Below, one piece after another: positions 8,098 to 17,257 of a stretch of DNA of 44,448 bases. The notes below the pieces were generated by a model that did not search any database, had not been told where the DNA came from, and saw nothing but the letters and a program-made list of their open reading frames with translations. This stretch comes from GCA-2687025 sp964473525 (lineage in GTDB: Bacteria; Poribacteria; WGA-4E; GCA-2687025). The translations under genes were made by a program, and so were the position numbers. Numbering within the stretch: position 1 is the stretch's first letter; every line of letters begins with the position of its first letter. The stretch spans positions 1-44,448 of the forward strand of contig CAYYPK010000049.1 in assembly GCA_964473525.1 (NCBI GenBank), read 5' to 3'.

Positions 8098-8543
8098 GTG
8101 CACCCTCTCAACATCTGCCCCTCTCCATTCCTGCCCTGCGGGATCTGCGGCAGCGGTGCTGGGCGGTATTACACAACGCTGACTATCGGCTGCGCCCGTA
8201 ACTCGCGGCGCGGGGCCAGTACGTGTTAGCCGGGAAATAACACACTTGTAGGACGGATGTCTCCTCTTTGGAGGGTACAGCCGTGCCGGTCTGCTAGAGC
8301 GGGAGTTCGGCGAGGCTGCGCCAGTCGCCGCCTTCCCACAACGCCAGAGCGTTGAAGCTCCGGCAACGCATCCACCATCCAGGGCAACCTACCTGCCTCG
8401 CCCCTCCGAGCCGCGACCCCATGCAACCACCGAGGGGCGTTTCGCCGTTCTCCTGGCAGAGCCGGCTGTGCGCCGCGCGTCTGTCCTATCCGCGCCAACG
8501 GCCATAGGTCGGCATGCACGCTTCTGAGCCGGAGGCCCGGGCA
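8098..8543. other. Divergent intergenic stretch with a possible short gene remnant
   Basis: This 446-base gap separates the SIR2-like gene and the Fpg-like gene, which point away from each other, so promoters for both should lie here. No clear promoter or RNA was found. On the minus strand 8294-8422 encodes a 42-residue Trp-rich peptide (see separate entry). Confidence 0.5.
8294..8422 (-). other. Possible short ORF or gene remnant, Trp/Cys-rich
   Basis: A 42-codon frame on the minus strand contains GCPGWWMRCRSFNAL and ends WEGGDWRSLAELPL followed by TAG. Its composition is protein-like compared with the Arg/Ala-rich shadow frames nearby, but there is no ribosome binding site and no known family. 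It could be the end of a decayed gene or the translation of an intergenic repeat. Confidence 0.2.
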
Positions 8544-9374
8544 ATGATCGAGCTACCTGAGGCGCTTAACCTCGCTCGCCAGATGGGCGCCACGCTGATC
8601 GGGAAACGGATCGAGTCGGCCGTTCGCGGGAACTCGCCCCACAAGTTCGCCTTCTACACGCGCTCCGCCGAGGAGTACGCGACGGTCCTCGCGGGCAAGA
8701 TGATAGGCGAGGCACGGGAACACGGCAGCAACGTGTTCGTCGCCATCGAGCCTGGCTGGACGCTGGTTCTCGGCGGCGGCGGCGAACGCATCCGGCTGCA
8801 TCCCGACGAGACGACGCTGCCGAAGAAGCATCAGCTCCTGCTGCACTTCGAGGACGGCTCGCTTCTGTCCGTGACCGTGCGGGGCTGGGGGTCGGTCCAG
8901 CTGTACGACACGCAGGAGTTGGCGGCGCACAAGCACTTCGGAGAACCGGGCGTGGCGCCGTTGAGCGACGCCTTCACGCAGCACTACCTTCAGGAACTGC
9001 TCGCCGGACTGGAAGCCGACGACAGCCGAAGCCTGAAACATCTGCTCATCAGCAAGCCAGGCATACTGGGAGTCGGCAACGGCTACCTCCAGGACATCCT
9101 TTTCCGAGCGAGACTCCACCCCCGCAGGAAGGCTGCCACGCTCTCAGAAGAGGAGCAGAAGGCGCTCTACGACGCCATGGTCGAGACTATGGACCGCGCC
9201 ACAGGCCTGGGCGGCCGCGACACGGAGTTCGACCTTCACAACCAGCGCGGCAGCTACACGAAGCTCATGGACAGCCGGACGGCTGGCTCCCCTTGCCCGG
9301 AGTGCGACACGCTGATCGAGAAGATTCAGTACCTCGGCGGGGCGTGCTACGTATGTCCGGTCTGTCAGGTGTGA
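8544..9374 (+). CDS. Fpg/Nei-family DNA glycosylase-like protein without N-terminal Pro
   Basis: The 276-residue protein matches the Fpg/endonuclease VIII base-excision family throughout. It has the N-terminal beta-sandwich with PKKHQLLLHFEDG (about 93-105), the helix-two-turn-helix segment with GVGNGYLQDILFRARLHP (176-193), and a C-terminal zinc finger (C251, C254, C271, C274). Canonical members begin with MPELPE, where Pro after Met is the Schiff-base nucleophile; here the start is MIELPEALN, so Ile replaces that Pro while the following Glu is kept. I recall a clostridial-type subfamily annotated as endonuclease VIII that also starts MIELPEA. The activity may be altered or lost. The ATG at 8544 has GGAGG 8 bases upstream; an upstream ATG at 8514 lacks one. 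Confidence 0.88.
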   Translation: MIELPEALNLARQMGATLIGKRIESAVRGNSPHKFAFYTRSAEEYATVLAGKMIGEAREHGSNVFVAIEPGWTLVLGGGGERIRLHPDETTLPKKHQLLLHFEDGSLLSVTVRGWGSVQLYDTQELAAHKHFGEPGVAPLSDAFTQHYLQELLAGLEADDSRSLKHLLISKPGILGVGNGYLQDILFRARLHPRRKAATLSEEEQKALYDAMVETMDRATGLGGRDTEFDLHNQRGSYTKLMDSRTAGSPCPECDTLIEKIQYLGGACYVCPVCQV

Positions 9375-9496
9375 GCGCGCTGTGGCGCCGCGACCCCGGC
9401 CGCGCTCAATGAGCCGACTCGAGGTAACGGAGCTGCGCCGGATGCGACGCCGGCTCTTCGGGTGGGCAGCGGCGTGCTATCTACGCCGGCCCTCGA

Positions 9497-10306
9497 CTAC
9501 CGATCGCGTTTGAGGACACCCCACGTCACGGCGGACTTCCCGAGAGGATGGACGGCGAGGAAGTCGGGCCCGCTCACCAGGATGTCGTCGAACCACGACG
9601 GGTTCGACTCGTGGAACAGGCTGACGTAGCCTGCTGCATGCGTGCTGTCTTGTACCTCGACAGTCGGCGGGACGCCCAGGTCGCGAGCCATCCTGTTCGG
9701 GACATCGGCTAGCTGTAGTTGCCACGCGCGGATCGTGTCCCCAACCGCCTCGACGCGACAGAACACGGCTTTGCCGCCTGTTTCATCGACCGTCAGCATA
9801 TGAGGCTTCATCGCGAGGACATCCTCCGGGCTTTCGCACCCGCCTCCCGCCTGAGCCAGGCATGCCGGCATACCGTCGCTGCATATATCCCACAGGGCGA
9901 TCATGGCGCTTGGAACCTCGCTGGCCTGGAACGCCACGAGATACCCGGTCTCGCTGTCCTGCTGCCTCAACACCACGCCGACGGCGTCGTTGTCCTTCCA
10001 ACCGGCAGTGAACTGGATGATCCCGTCGCTGAACTCGACGTCTCCCGGGAAGCGAGCCGTGCCGGATTGGTCACACCCGTCAGACCTGTTCTCAAGGGCA
10101 TCGGTACCGGTCGCTGGGAAGTGGCTGACCGTGAGGTCCATCTTCCCGATGTCAGGCTTCCATTTGGCGGGATCGTTGACGGATGCGTCGGGCTTCGCCG
10201 ACGCGTCGGAGTCGAAGTCCGCGTAGAACAGCGCCTGTCCGCTAGCCGCGCGTGACAGCAGAAGCAGAGAGCAACCGATGGGCACCGACAGAATCAACCG
10301 CGACAT
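9497..10306 (-). CDS. Secreted beta-sandwich protein with TWG C-terminal tail
   Basis: The 269-residue protein has a clear signal peptide (MSRLILSVPIGCSLLLLSRA, cleavage near SGQA) followed by ALFYADFDSD, typical of concanavalin/LamG-like jelly-roll domains found in secreted sugar-binding proteins. The body includes GWKDNDAVGVVLRQQDSETGYLVAFQ and YVSLFHESNPSWFDDILVSG, which fit that fold. It ends AVHPLGKSAVTWGVLKRDR, a tail shared with the products of 10596-11609 and 18461-19216. The ATG at 10306 follows GGAGGGGG, a strong ribosome binding site. The 289 bases upstream, up to the TolB-like gene, show no other gene. Confidence 0.8.
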   Translation of the reverse strand: MSRLILSVPIGCSLLLLSRAASGQALFYADFDSDASAKPDASVNDPAKWKPDIGKMDLTVSHFPATGTDALENRSDGCDQSGTARFPGDVEFSDGIIQFTAGWKDNDAVGVVLRQQDSETGYLVAFQASEVPSAMIALWDICSDGMPACLAQAGGGCESPEDVLAMKPHMLTVDETGGKAVFCRVEAVGDTIRAWQLQLADVPNRMARDLGVPPTVEVQDSTHAAGYVSLFHESNPSWFDDILVSGPDFLAVHPLGKSAVTWGVLKRDR

Positions 10307-10595
10307 GTTCCCCCTCCATCCGTAGCGCCACGACGGATGTCTCGGCGCCTCCCGGCCTCGTAGCGCCGACGGGACGGCCCGGACACCCGGCCTTCGCGAG
10401 CGTAGAGCGGCTGACCGCCGGACACAAGGGCGAGAGGGGATCGCTCGTCGTATCCGAGGACGCGTCAGCCACCGCAGCTCCGGCGCCAATCTGACCACGG
10501 CGCCGGCGCTAGCTGTCGATGCACCCTAGGACGCGGGAATCCCGTCCACAGTACATCTGTAGTCACCGAGACCGCAGGACGATGTCTCGGCGCGC

Positions 10596-11609
10596 TCATT
10601 GAGCGTCAGTCCCAAGGCGCTTAACCCAACCCCACGTAGTTGCGCGCCGGCCGACCGGAGAGACGCTACGCGGGACGTCAGGATCGAACCAACTCGCGCC
10701 GTCAACATCAGTAAACTGAGCGCCGTTATCTGTCAGCCTGCGAACGACGCGACCGTCCAGATCCATGATGTACAGTTGGCCGGTCCCGTCACGTAGCGAT
10801 TCGAGCAGGATCTGTGTCCCGTCCGGCGACCAGACCGGTCTCCTATCTGCGGAAGCGTGCTCCGTCAGCCGCCGCTCGCCGGTCCCATCAGCGTTCATGG
10901 CGTAGATGTCGGAGTTATTGCCGCTTTCATCGTACCGGATGAAGGCGATTGCCGTCCCGCGAGGATGCCAGCTAGGCGTCGCCTGGTACCGTGGAACGTC
11001 AGTGAGCTGCCGCAGGGGACGTCCCTGACTGTCCATGGTGTGTATGTTCGTTCCCCCGACGCCGCGCTCCGCATATGCGATTACGTCTCCCGCAGGTCTC
11101 CAGGCAGGATGTCTGGAATGCGTCTGTCGGTCCGTGATCTGCACCTCGGGGGCGCCGCCGAGGCCGGCCACGCGAATCCCCCAGGGCTCCTCGTCCAAGG
11201 TAAGTCGTGTGAAGGCTATCGCGTCGTCTCGCGGCGACCAGGTGGGGTCAAGGTCGCCGCCGCCTCCCCCATCCGATATCTGTCGCAGATTACGCGCGTC
11301 GGCGTCCATCAGCCATATGCCGCGCGCGCTCCCGTCGGGGCTGTAACCCATAGCGATGGTTCGACCGTCGTTCGACCATGCGGGGTGGACGCCATTCCCC
11401 TGCATGTTCAGCTTCTCGAAGTCGGCGCCCGCCGGGGTGGTGATGTAGATGTCGCTGGCCTGTAAGTCGGTGCGGGCGGCGAAGACAATGCGCGCTCTGT
11501 CCAGTGGTCACGCGCGCGGAACAGCGCACACGGACAGAAGGGCGAGCGCGACAGCGGCGACAACAGTCGGGCACGCGCGTCCTGATATCGATTTGCCTGC
11601 GGCTGCCAT
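10596..11609 (-). pseudogene. Secreted TolB-like beta-propeller with in-frame TGA
   Basis: Read from ATG 11609, the frame encodes a signal peptide (MAAAGKSISGRACPTVVAAV and on to AVPRA), meets one TGA at 11508-11510 (codon 34), then continues without a break to 10596. The mature part begins PLDRARIVFAARTDLQASDI and contains about five PD40/TolB-type blades with repeats such as HPAWSNDGRTIAM, PVWSPDGTQILL, IYAMNADG and LYIMDLDGRVVRRLTD. Such propellers bind partners in the periplasm or outside the cell. The C-terminus VSPVGRRATTWGWVKRLG carries the tail shared with two other proteins here. A shorter start at ATG 11403-11405 would lose the export signal and the first blade. A nonsense mutation, base-call error or readthrough are all possible. 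Confidence 0.75.
11508..11510 (-). other. In-frame TGA between signal peptide and mature domain
   Basis: The plus-strand triplet is tca, read as TGA on the coding strand. It lies in the same frame as ATG 11609 and ATG 11405 (a difference of 68 codons). No frameshift is needed to join the two parts. Confidence 0.85.
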
Positions 11610-11747
11610 CGCTCGTTCTCCTCACGGTCTGGGCCGTCCCACGCACACTGTCTAGCAGTATAATGCTACGATAGTGTCTACTCGCGGGCAAGCTTGATTC
11701 AGCGCGGGCTGTCTCCGTGGCGGATGACCCCGGGTAGCAAGGCATCC

Positions 11748-13730
11748 TCATATCCAGAAGATGAGGTTGCCCTTGGCCCCCGTGATAGCGTCCACGACCA
11801 GCCACGCTCCGTTGCACGTGAACTGCCCTAAGATAAGCCCGAGGAAGAACGGCCGTGCCGTGCGATACATCCGCACGCCGCCCCACCGCAGGATGGACAG
11901 CTTCAGCGCCCACGCCAGGAACACAGTGACCCAGATGTGGTCCATGATCCAGATGGGTCCGATGGCGAACCCGATGGGGTGGAACGGGAACCACAGGAAC
12001 CGCGTGCGCAGGACCATGAGGGCGCCCATCACCAGCGCGCCGGCGCCCTTGAAGATCCACCCCATGAGGTTGGGTCCCTCGGGGTTCAGCATCTTCGTCA
12101 CCGCGTAGTCGAACGGGGCCTTCGCGCCACCGCCAAAGAACCACGTGTTCCCGTTGATCCCACCGTAGCGGTAAGACAGGTAGAGCGTCGTCACGATGGA
12201 AGCCACGAAGCACGCGATAATCGCTCCTACGATGGACCACAGAACACGCCGCCGCCGTCCCGTCGGCCCATCGACGATCTTCAGCCCGTTCGCCACGGAC
12301 GCCATGACGAACGTGCGGATGTCCGCCGACCACACGTACGTCAGACTGAGCGCCGCAAGCCCGGGCGGGCCCAGCGATCCCGCGCCGAAGCTCGACACCA
12401 CGAACGACGACCCCGTCGTGGACGCCACCGCCTCCGCCATGCCACTCTCCGCGACGACCCGCGTCAGCCCATAGAACAGGACGAGCGCCGCGAGCAGGAA
12501 GACGATCGTCGCCCACAGCGGGATTCCCGTGGCGTGCAGCCACACGACCATGATCGGCAAGCATACGCAGAGGATCAGAACCGCGGCGCGATATGACATG
12601 ACTTCCCGAAAATCGTCCAAAGCATCGTCCACCGCGTCGGCGTCTTCACGCCGGAAGGCGCGTCGGAACACCCCGCGAACGTGATGACGTCCCGTCCAGA
12701 AGCCCGCGAACACAAGCACCACCATCGCCCCCATGCCCAGGTGCGCGAAGATGGGCGACCGCGCTCCGTAGATGCCCAAGTTCTCGACGACGTGGACGCT
12801 GTATATCTTCAGGATTCCGCGCACGGCGAGGCTGAACAGGTTGAAGAACCACACGCTGAACGCCACGTCCAGATGCACCAGGAAGAAGAATCCGAGCATC
12901 GGGAACGACAGCCGGAACTGCAACCACTCGGAGTTGCGGAACACGGGGATGGACGCGAAATTGGGACGCAGGAACGGCACTGTCGGGAAGTAGTGGTGCA
13001 GACCCGTCAGCAAGCCGTTGCCGAACGCGATGGAGAATCCGACCCACATCGCGGCGTTGCGGAAGAACGGCCCCACGGCAGAACCGGGCGCCCGCTGCGA
13101 CATCTCCATCGGCAGTTGCGCCAACGGATAGACGAGCCGCTCGTGGTCCATCCACTGCCGGCGCACGATCACCATGGCGGCGATGGACACGGCGTAGAGC
13201 GCCGCCAGGAAAACGCTCCACATGAACAGCGGGCCAACCCACACGCGCCAGGGCAACGACCCCGCGCCCGTGGACGACCCCTCGTAGAAGTCGCGTATCG
13301 CCTTCGGGTCTTGCGGCACGAGCCACGTCGGCAGATGCGGCTGCACCACCTCCGCCCACGAGTTCTCGGGCGTCGCGAAGTAGTACGCCGACGTGATAAT
13401 GGGCAGCAGTTGCGCCGTCAGGCCCATCGTGGGGATCGCGCAGGCGACGAGCATCATCACGTAGATGAGTCGGAGTTCGCTGCCGGTTAGGGCGAGGCGT
13501 GGACTGATGCGCGCGGCGACGCCGTTCAGTGGAAACGCGCACAGGAACAGCAGGAACGCCGCCGCCGCCGCGCTGAAGTCGATAGCCGTGTACGACCCGT
13601 GGATGACCATCAGGTTGTAGATGGTCGCGAAGCCGATGAACGCCGACAGAGCCAGGCCGATGGCGTGGGCGCGCCATGTCCAGGGCTGCTCTTGACGTCG
13701 CTGGTCGCGCTTTCTCACCGGGGTCTTCAC
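11748..13730 (-). CDS. DUF6785-type multi-spanning membrane protein
   Basis: The 660-residue protein has a dozen or so hydrophobic segments, starting with HAIGLALSAFIGFATIYNLM and FSAAAAAFLLFLCAFPLNGV, and the sequence and length of the DUF6785/DUF6784 group of polytopic proteins of Poribacteria, Planctomycetes and related phyla. It is probably an oligopeptide-transporter-like carrier; the substrate is unknown. The predicted start is GTG 13730 (VKTPVRKRDQRR, a positively charged cytoplasmic leader), 23 bases after the stop of the upstream esterase. The open frame extends further upstream, but that part overlaps the esterase gene. The two genes probably form an operon, which suggests import of a compound the esterase acts on. 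Confidence 0.82.
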   Translation of the reverse strand: MKTPVRKRDQRRQEQPWTWRAHAIGLALSAFIGFATIYNLMVIHGSYTAIDFSAAAAAFLLFLCAFPLNGVAARISPRLALTGSELRLIYVMMLVACAIPTMGLTAQLLPIITSAYYFATPENSWAEVVQPHLPTWLVPQDPKAIRDFYEGSSTGAGSLPWRVWVGPLFMWSVFLAALYAVSIAAMVIVRRQWMDHERLVYPLAQLPMEMSQRAPGSAVGPFFRNAAMWVGFSIAFGNGLLTGLHHYFPTVPFLRPNFASIPVFRNSEWLQFRLSFPMLGFFFLVHLDVAFSVWFFNLFSLAVRGILKIYSVHVVENLGIYGARSPIFAHLGMGAMVVLVFAGFWTGRHHVRGVFRRAFRREDADAVDDALDDFREVMSYRAAVLILCVCLPIMVVWLHATGIPLWATIVFLLAALVLFYGLTRVVAESGMAEAVASTTGSSFVVSSFGAGSLGPPGLAALSLTYVWSADIRTFVMASVANGLKIVDGPTGRRRRVLWSIVGAIIACFVASIVTTLYLSYRYGGINGNTWFFGGGAKAPFDYAVTKMLNPEGPNLMGWIFKGAGALVMGALMVLRTRFLWFPFHPIGFAIGPIWIMDHIWVTVFLAWALKLSILRWGGVRMYRTARPFFLGLILGQFTCNGAWLVVDAITGAKGNLIFWI

Positions 13731-13753
13731 GGCTCGGCCGCCACCGAGCGCGG

Positions 13754-15811
13754 CTAGGACTTCGCCCCACCCACGTATCCGAGGTCGCGCGCTACTCCCA
13801 TGAACCGCGCGTCGAAGTCGGCGTCCGATAGCGCCTCGCCCGTCGCGTCCCGTGGGGAAACGAACGTCGGCATCCCGCCCTCGAAGCACGGCAGCAGGTC
13901 CACGAGATCCAGGCGCGTGAGAAGACCGTACGCCATCGTATCCAGCGCGTACAGGTCGCGGTTGTAGTAGCGGGTGTCCGTCAGGTGTCGGAACGAGTAG
14001 AGCATGTCCACGAATTCCGCGCGAGCCAGATCACCAACGAAGGCGGCGGCGAAGTACCCGTCGATCGCAGCGCGGCCGCTGGCGTAGAGTCCGATGTTCG
14101 CCACGTCGTCGCGGGTCGAGAGGTAGTCGTACGCGCGCACAACATCGGACACGCGTCCGCCCAACGTGGACCTCCCGAGCATCATCGCGTCGCACGCAAG
14201 CCTGTAGGCGTCGGCGTGCACGCCGCGACGGTTGTTGAACGTCCGCGTCTTGACCGCCCCGATGCCACGGGGGTCGAAGACGCACAGTCTCACGCCTTCC
14301 GCGAGACGCGCTTCCATCCACTCGCGCTGGTCGGGTATCTCGGTCGTGCCGTTCTCGAACAAGACGATGTCCGTGCGCACGGCGTCCACCGTTGGATGTA
14401 CGACAACCGCCGTGACGGTGATGTCCGGCTCGCTGAAGAAGAACAGCTTCTCGCAGGCGTAGCCGTCGACTTCGGACTCGTTGATGATGCGCGCGTAGAT
14501 CGGCAGGTCGGAGTGATCCGCCACGCCGAGGATCTGTCGAGCGTCAGCGCGGAGCTTGGCGACGTGGGCGTCACGCTCGACCGGGCTGCCAATGGGCTTG
14601 CGCGATGGACACACGGCTTCGAGCCGCTCGACGTTCAAGTCGAAGACGGTTCGGCTGTCGGGATACAGGTCGAGCACCTGCCCGTTGGGAGTCGCCCAGA
14701 GGTCTTCGGGCGGCAGGATGTCCGGGGCGTCCGTGACGAAGTCGCCCGGCAGACCGCGAAGGTGGACGCGCAGCCAATTCACACACGACTGCCGTAGGTG
14801 GTCGGAATAGAGGTGTCGCGTCGGAGCGACGCTGATGTCGACGTTGTCCTCGGCGTCGTAGAGGGCGTAGACCTCCTTCGCGCGGCGCACCGCTTCATGC
14901 GCCCCTTCGATGGGGAAGAAGTCGTACGCGGCGGCTCCCACGAGTACCGGCTTGGGCGCCAGCATCGTGAGGTAGTCGTCATGGTCGGGTCCGTGCGCAA
15001 AGCATCCTGGGACGATCTGCTCGCTGTCCTGCGGCTGCCCGGTGTTCATGTAGGAATCGAGCGTCATGATGAACGTGCATGGCACTGCGGCCGCCAGGCG
15101 TGGCTCGCTCATCAGCAGCAGGCTGGTTTGCGTGCCGCCGCCTGAGTTGCCGGTAATCGCGATCTTCGAGGCGTCCACCTCGTCGCGTGTTTCGAGGTAG
15201 TCGATGCCGCGCATGACGTCCCAGATGAAGTGTCTACCGACGCTCGCGCCGCCCAGGTTGAACTGCGTGCCGGCGTGCGTGTGTTCCGTCGTGCAGCCGC
15301 CGATGATGCGTTTGCCGGACTCGGGATCGAAGTATTGGAAGCGTTCGCCCTGTCCTGGCGGGTCGATCGCCATGACGACAAAGCCGTTCTCGACGAGATC
15401 CACGCACACCTTCTGATACTCTCGGTACGACTTCCCCTCGTCGCTGTGGCCGTGGACGAATATGACCGCCGGGCGTGGCTCGGCGATGCCCTTCGGGATG
15501 TACAGCGCCGCCGTGACGTAGAAGTCCGGCAGGCTTTCGTAGATGAGCTTCTCGATCTCGTACGTGCCGCGGTTAAGACCGCCTGTGCACTGCGAATTCA
15601 GGGGCGTGCGTTCCGTCGGCAGGCCGCCCATCGCGTCGATGAACCGTTCTCGTAGACGCTCGCGGCGCGCTTCGAAGTCACCGACGGTGGTGATCGCAGC
15701 CTTCTCCGCCGCCTGCCGCGCGAAGCCCTCGCGAGCGCGACTTCGGATGTCGTGGATGACCTGATTCTCGACGTCGTGATAGCCGTCCACGTGGGGTCCG
15801 AATGTCAGCAT
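13754..15811 (-). CDS. Large alpha/beta hydrolase, acetyl-xylan-esterase-like
   Basis: The 685-residue protein has an N-terminal alpha/beta-hydrolase domain (about residues 50-370) with the oxyanion block VIFVHGHSDEGKSY, MAIDPPGQGE, the nucleophile elbow ITGNSGGGTQ (Ser223), then KPVLVGAAAYDFFP with the likely acid and RHLYSDHL with the likely His. This pattern is seen in acetyl-xylan-esterase-like hydrolases (AXE1/CE7-CE15-like and dienelactone-type). The C-terminal 300 residues form a second domain that looks like a hydrolase fold without a GxSxG elbow. No signal peptide is present. The ATG at 15811 has GGGAGAGG upstream. It precedes the DUF6785 membrane gene. Confidence 0.82.
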   Translation of the reverse strand: MLTFGPHVDGYHDVENQVIHDIRSRAREGFARQAAEKAAITTVGDFEARRERLRERFIDAMGGLPTERTPLNSQCTGGLNRGTYEIEKLIYESLPDFYVTAALYIPKGIAEPRPAVIFVHGHSDEGKSYREYQKVCVDLVENGFVVMAIDPPGQGERFQYFDPESGKRIIGGCTTEHTHAGTQFNLGGASVGRHFIWDVMRGIDYLETRDEVDASKIAITGNSGGGTQTSLLLMSEPRLAAAVPCTFIMTLDSYMNTGQPQDSEQIVPGCFAHGPDHDDYLTMLAPKPVLVGAAAYDFFPIEGAHEAVRRAKEVYALYDAEDNVDISVAPTRHLYSDHLRQSCVNWLRVHLRGLPGDFVTDAPDILPPEDLWATPNGQVLDLYPDSRTVFDLNVERLEAVCPSRKPIGSPVERDAHVAKLRADARQILGVADHSDLPIYARIINESEVDGYACEKLFFFSEPDITVTAVVVHPTVDAVRTDIVLFENGTTEIPDQREWMEARLAEGVRLCVFDPRGIGAVKTRTFNNRRGVHADAYRLACDAMMLGRSTLGGRVSDVVRAYDYLSTRDDVANIGLYASGRAAIDGYFAAAFVGDLARAEFVDMLYSFRHLTDTRYYNRDLYALDTMAYGLLTRLDLVDLLPCFEGGMPTFVSPRDATGEALSDADFDARFMGVARDLGYVGGAKS

Positions 15812-16129
15812 GGGCCTCTCCCGGCGGTCGGATGGATTTCAGCGACGCGCGCGAGGATTGTCGCAAGGCGCCTAGAGAGGCGCAAGGGAGCCCCAACGTC
15901 AAATCGCTCGCAACTACCGACAGCGGTTGTGGCGCGCCTACGCCCCGGGCTATCAGTTGGCAGGACACCTCTCGCCAACCTCACACGAGTGGACGCCCGC
16001 GCGCCCTGGCGGACGCCAACTGCTGGCGCTCCGTGGCCGGGCCTGCCCCGGCCGTCGATCTGGTCTCCACATACCCCTCATCTGACAGGACCGCGTGTCG
16101 CGCTACTCGTAGCGCGGAGGAGGGGAACG
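15812..16129. other. Divergent control region between esterase and binding-protein genes
   Basis: No gene is supported in these 318 bases. A GGCCGGG/CCCGGCC inverted repeat lies around 16034-16055, and a perfect 18-base palindrome at 16099-16116. Promoters of both divergent genes are expected here; no clear -35/-10 pair was identified. Confidence 0.5.
16099..16116. promoter_or_regulatory. Perfect palindrome next to the binding-protein ribosome binding site
   Basis: CGCGCTAC-tc-GTAGCGCG forms an 8-bp perfect dyad that ends just before the GAGGAGGGG ribosome binding site and 13 bases before the ATG at 16130. It could be an operator or a 5'-leader hairpin modulating translation. Confidence 0.4.
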
Positions 16130-17221
16130 ATGCGTCATGCCCGCCCGGGCGCCGGAATAGCTCTGGTCACTCTCATACTGTCTCTGTCCATAGGCGGCGC
16201 AACCGCCACAACGGCAGCGGAGCCGCCCAAATTCACACTGGCGGCGTCCATCTACGTAGGATGGATGCCGTGGTATTACGCTAACGACAGCGGACTCCTC
16301 GCAAAGTGGGCGGAACGCCACGGCGTCGAGATCGAGTTCGTCCCTATGGAGTACATGGCGTCCGTAGACGCCTACGCCGACGGGCAAGCTGACGCGTGCG
16401 TCATGACGAACATGGACGCGCTCAGCGTCTCCTCGAAGGCGGGGGTCGATTCCACCGCGCTCATCGTTGGAGACTACTCGAACGGTAACGACGCCATCCT
16501 CACCCGACACGGCGTCGGGCTGTCGGAATTGGCGTCTCGCAGCATCTATCTGTCCCAGCACTCCGTGTCGCACTACCTCTTACACCGCGCGTTGAGCATG
16601 CACGGGCTCCGCGAGTCGGAGTTTCAGACGGTCGACATATCCGACGGCGTCATCGCCGATGGCTACATGGGCGAACCCTCCGCCGGAGCGGTCGTCGCCT
16701 GGAATCCCGTCGTGCGGCATATCCTGAACCAGGCGCCCGACAACGAGATCATCTTCGATTCGTCGCAGATCCCTGGCGAAATACTTGACCTTCTGGTGGT
16801 TCGCACGGACGTCCTAAGCGAGGACGGAGGCAAGGGCCTCGCCGCAGCGCTCGCCGGCGCCTGGTATGAGGCGGTGCGCCGGATGCGACGCCGCGGGCCC
16901 AACCCCAACGTCGCGATAGCCGCGATGGCGAAGGGCGCGGACGTCAGCGTGGATGAATTCAACGCTCAGTTGCGCACCACGGCGATGTTCGCGACGCCCG
17001 ACGAGGCGGTCGCCTACATCCTCGGCCGCGAGCTGAGGCAGAAAATGGACTACGTGAGGCACTTCTGCTACGACCACGGTCTGTTGGGTGTCGACGCCGT
17101 GTCCGCCGACGCGGTGGGCATACTCCTCGCCGATGGCGCCACACTAGGCGATCCTGCGAACATTCTCTTGCGGTTCGACATCGAGTACGCCCGCGGCGTG
17201 GACGCCGTCGCGGCTCCGTGA
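16130..17221 (+). CDS. ABC-type substrate-binding protein, urea/nitrate-type
   Basis: The 363-residue periplasmic protein has a signal peptide (MRHARPGAGIALVTLILSLS, cleavage near TAAEPP) and no lipobox. The start of the mature part, LAASIYVGWMPWYYANDSG, and the block ADACVMTNMDALSV with GDYSNGNDAIL match the NMT1/nitrate-taurine-like binding proteins annotated as putative urea ABC transporter binding proteins (TIGR03427-type). It would bind a small substrate and deliver it to an ABC permease. No permease or ATPase gene is nearby, so it is an orphan here. The start is set by GGAGGAGGGG just upstream. The next gene, a lipoprotein, begins 36 bases after the stop. Confidence 0.83.
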   Translation: MRHARPGAGIALVTLILSLSIGGATATTAAEPPKFTLAASIYVGWMPWYYANDSGLLAKWAERHGVEIEFVPMEYMASVDAYADGQADACVMTNMDALSVSSKAGVDSTALIVGDYSNGNDAILTRHGVGLSELASRSIYLSQHSVSHYLLHRALSMHGLRESEFQTVDISDGVIADGYMGEPSAGAVVAWNPVVRHILNQAPDNEIIFDSSQIPGEILDLLVVRTDVLSEDGGKGLAAALAGAWYEAVRRMRRRGPNPNVAIAAMAKGADVSVDEFNAQLRTTAMFATPDEAVAYILGRELRQKMDYVRHFCYDHGLLGVDAVSADAVGILLADGATLGDPANILLRFDIEYARGVDAVAAP

Positions 17222-17257
17222 CGGTGCTCGGCACAGCACACACGAAGGAGGCAAGAA

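Noticed and set aside
10596..11609. UGA recoded as an amino acid throughout the organism
   Set aside because: Many well-defined genes here (ubiE, ubiD and the ParD-like antitoxin among them) end properly at TGA, so a code change is not supported; the single TGA is local.
11290..12564. Long minus-strand frame of over 400 codons overlapping the DUF6785 and TolB-like genes
   Set aside because: Arg/His/Gly-rich translation with no family, lying in another frame of two better-supported genes.
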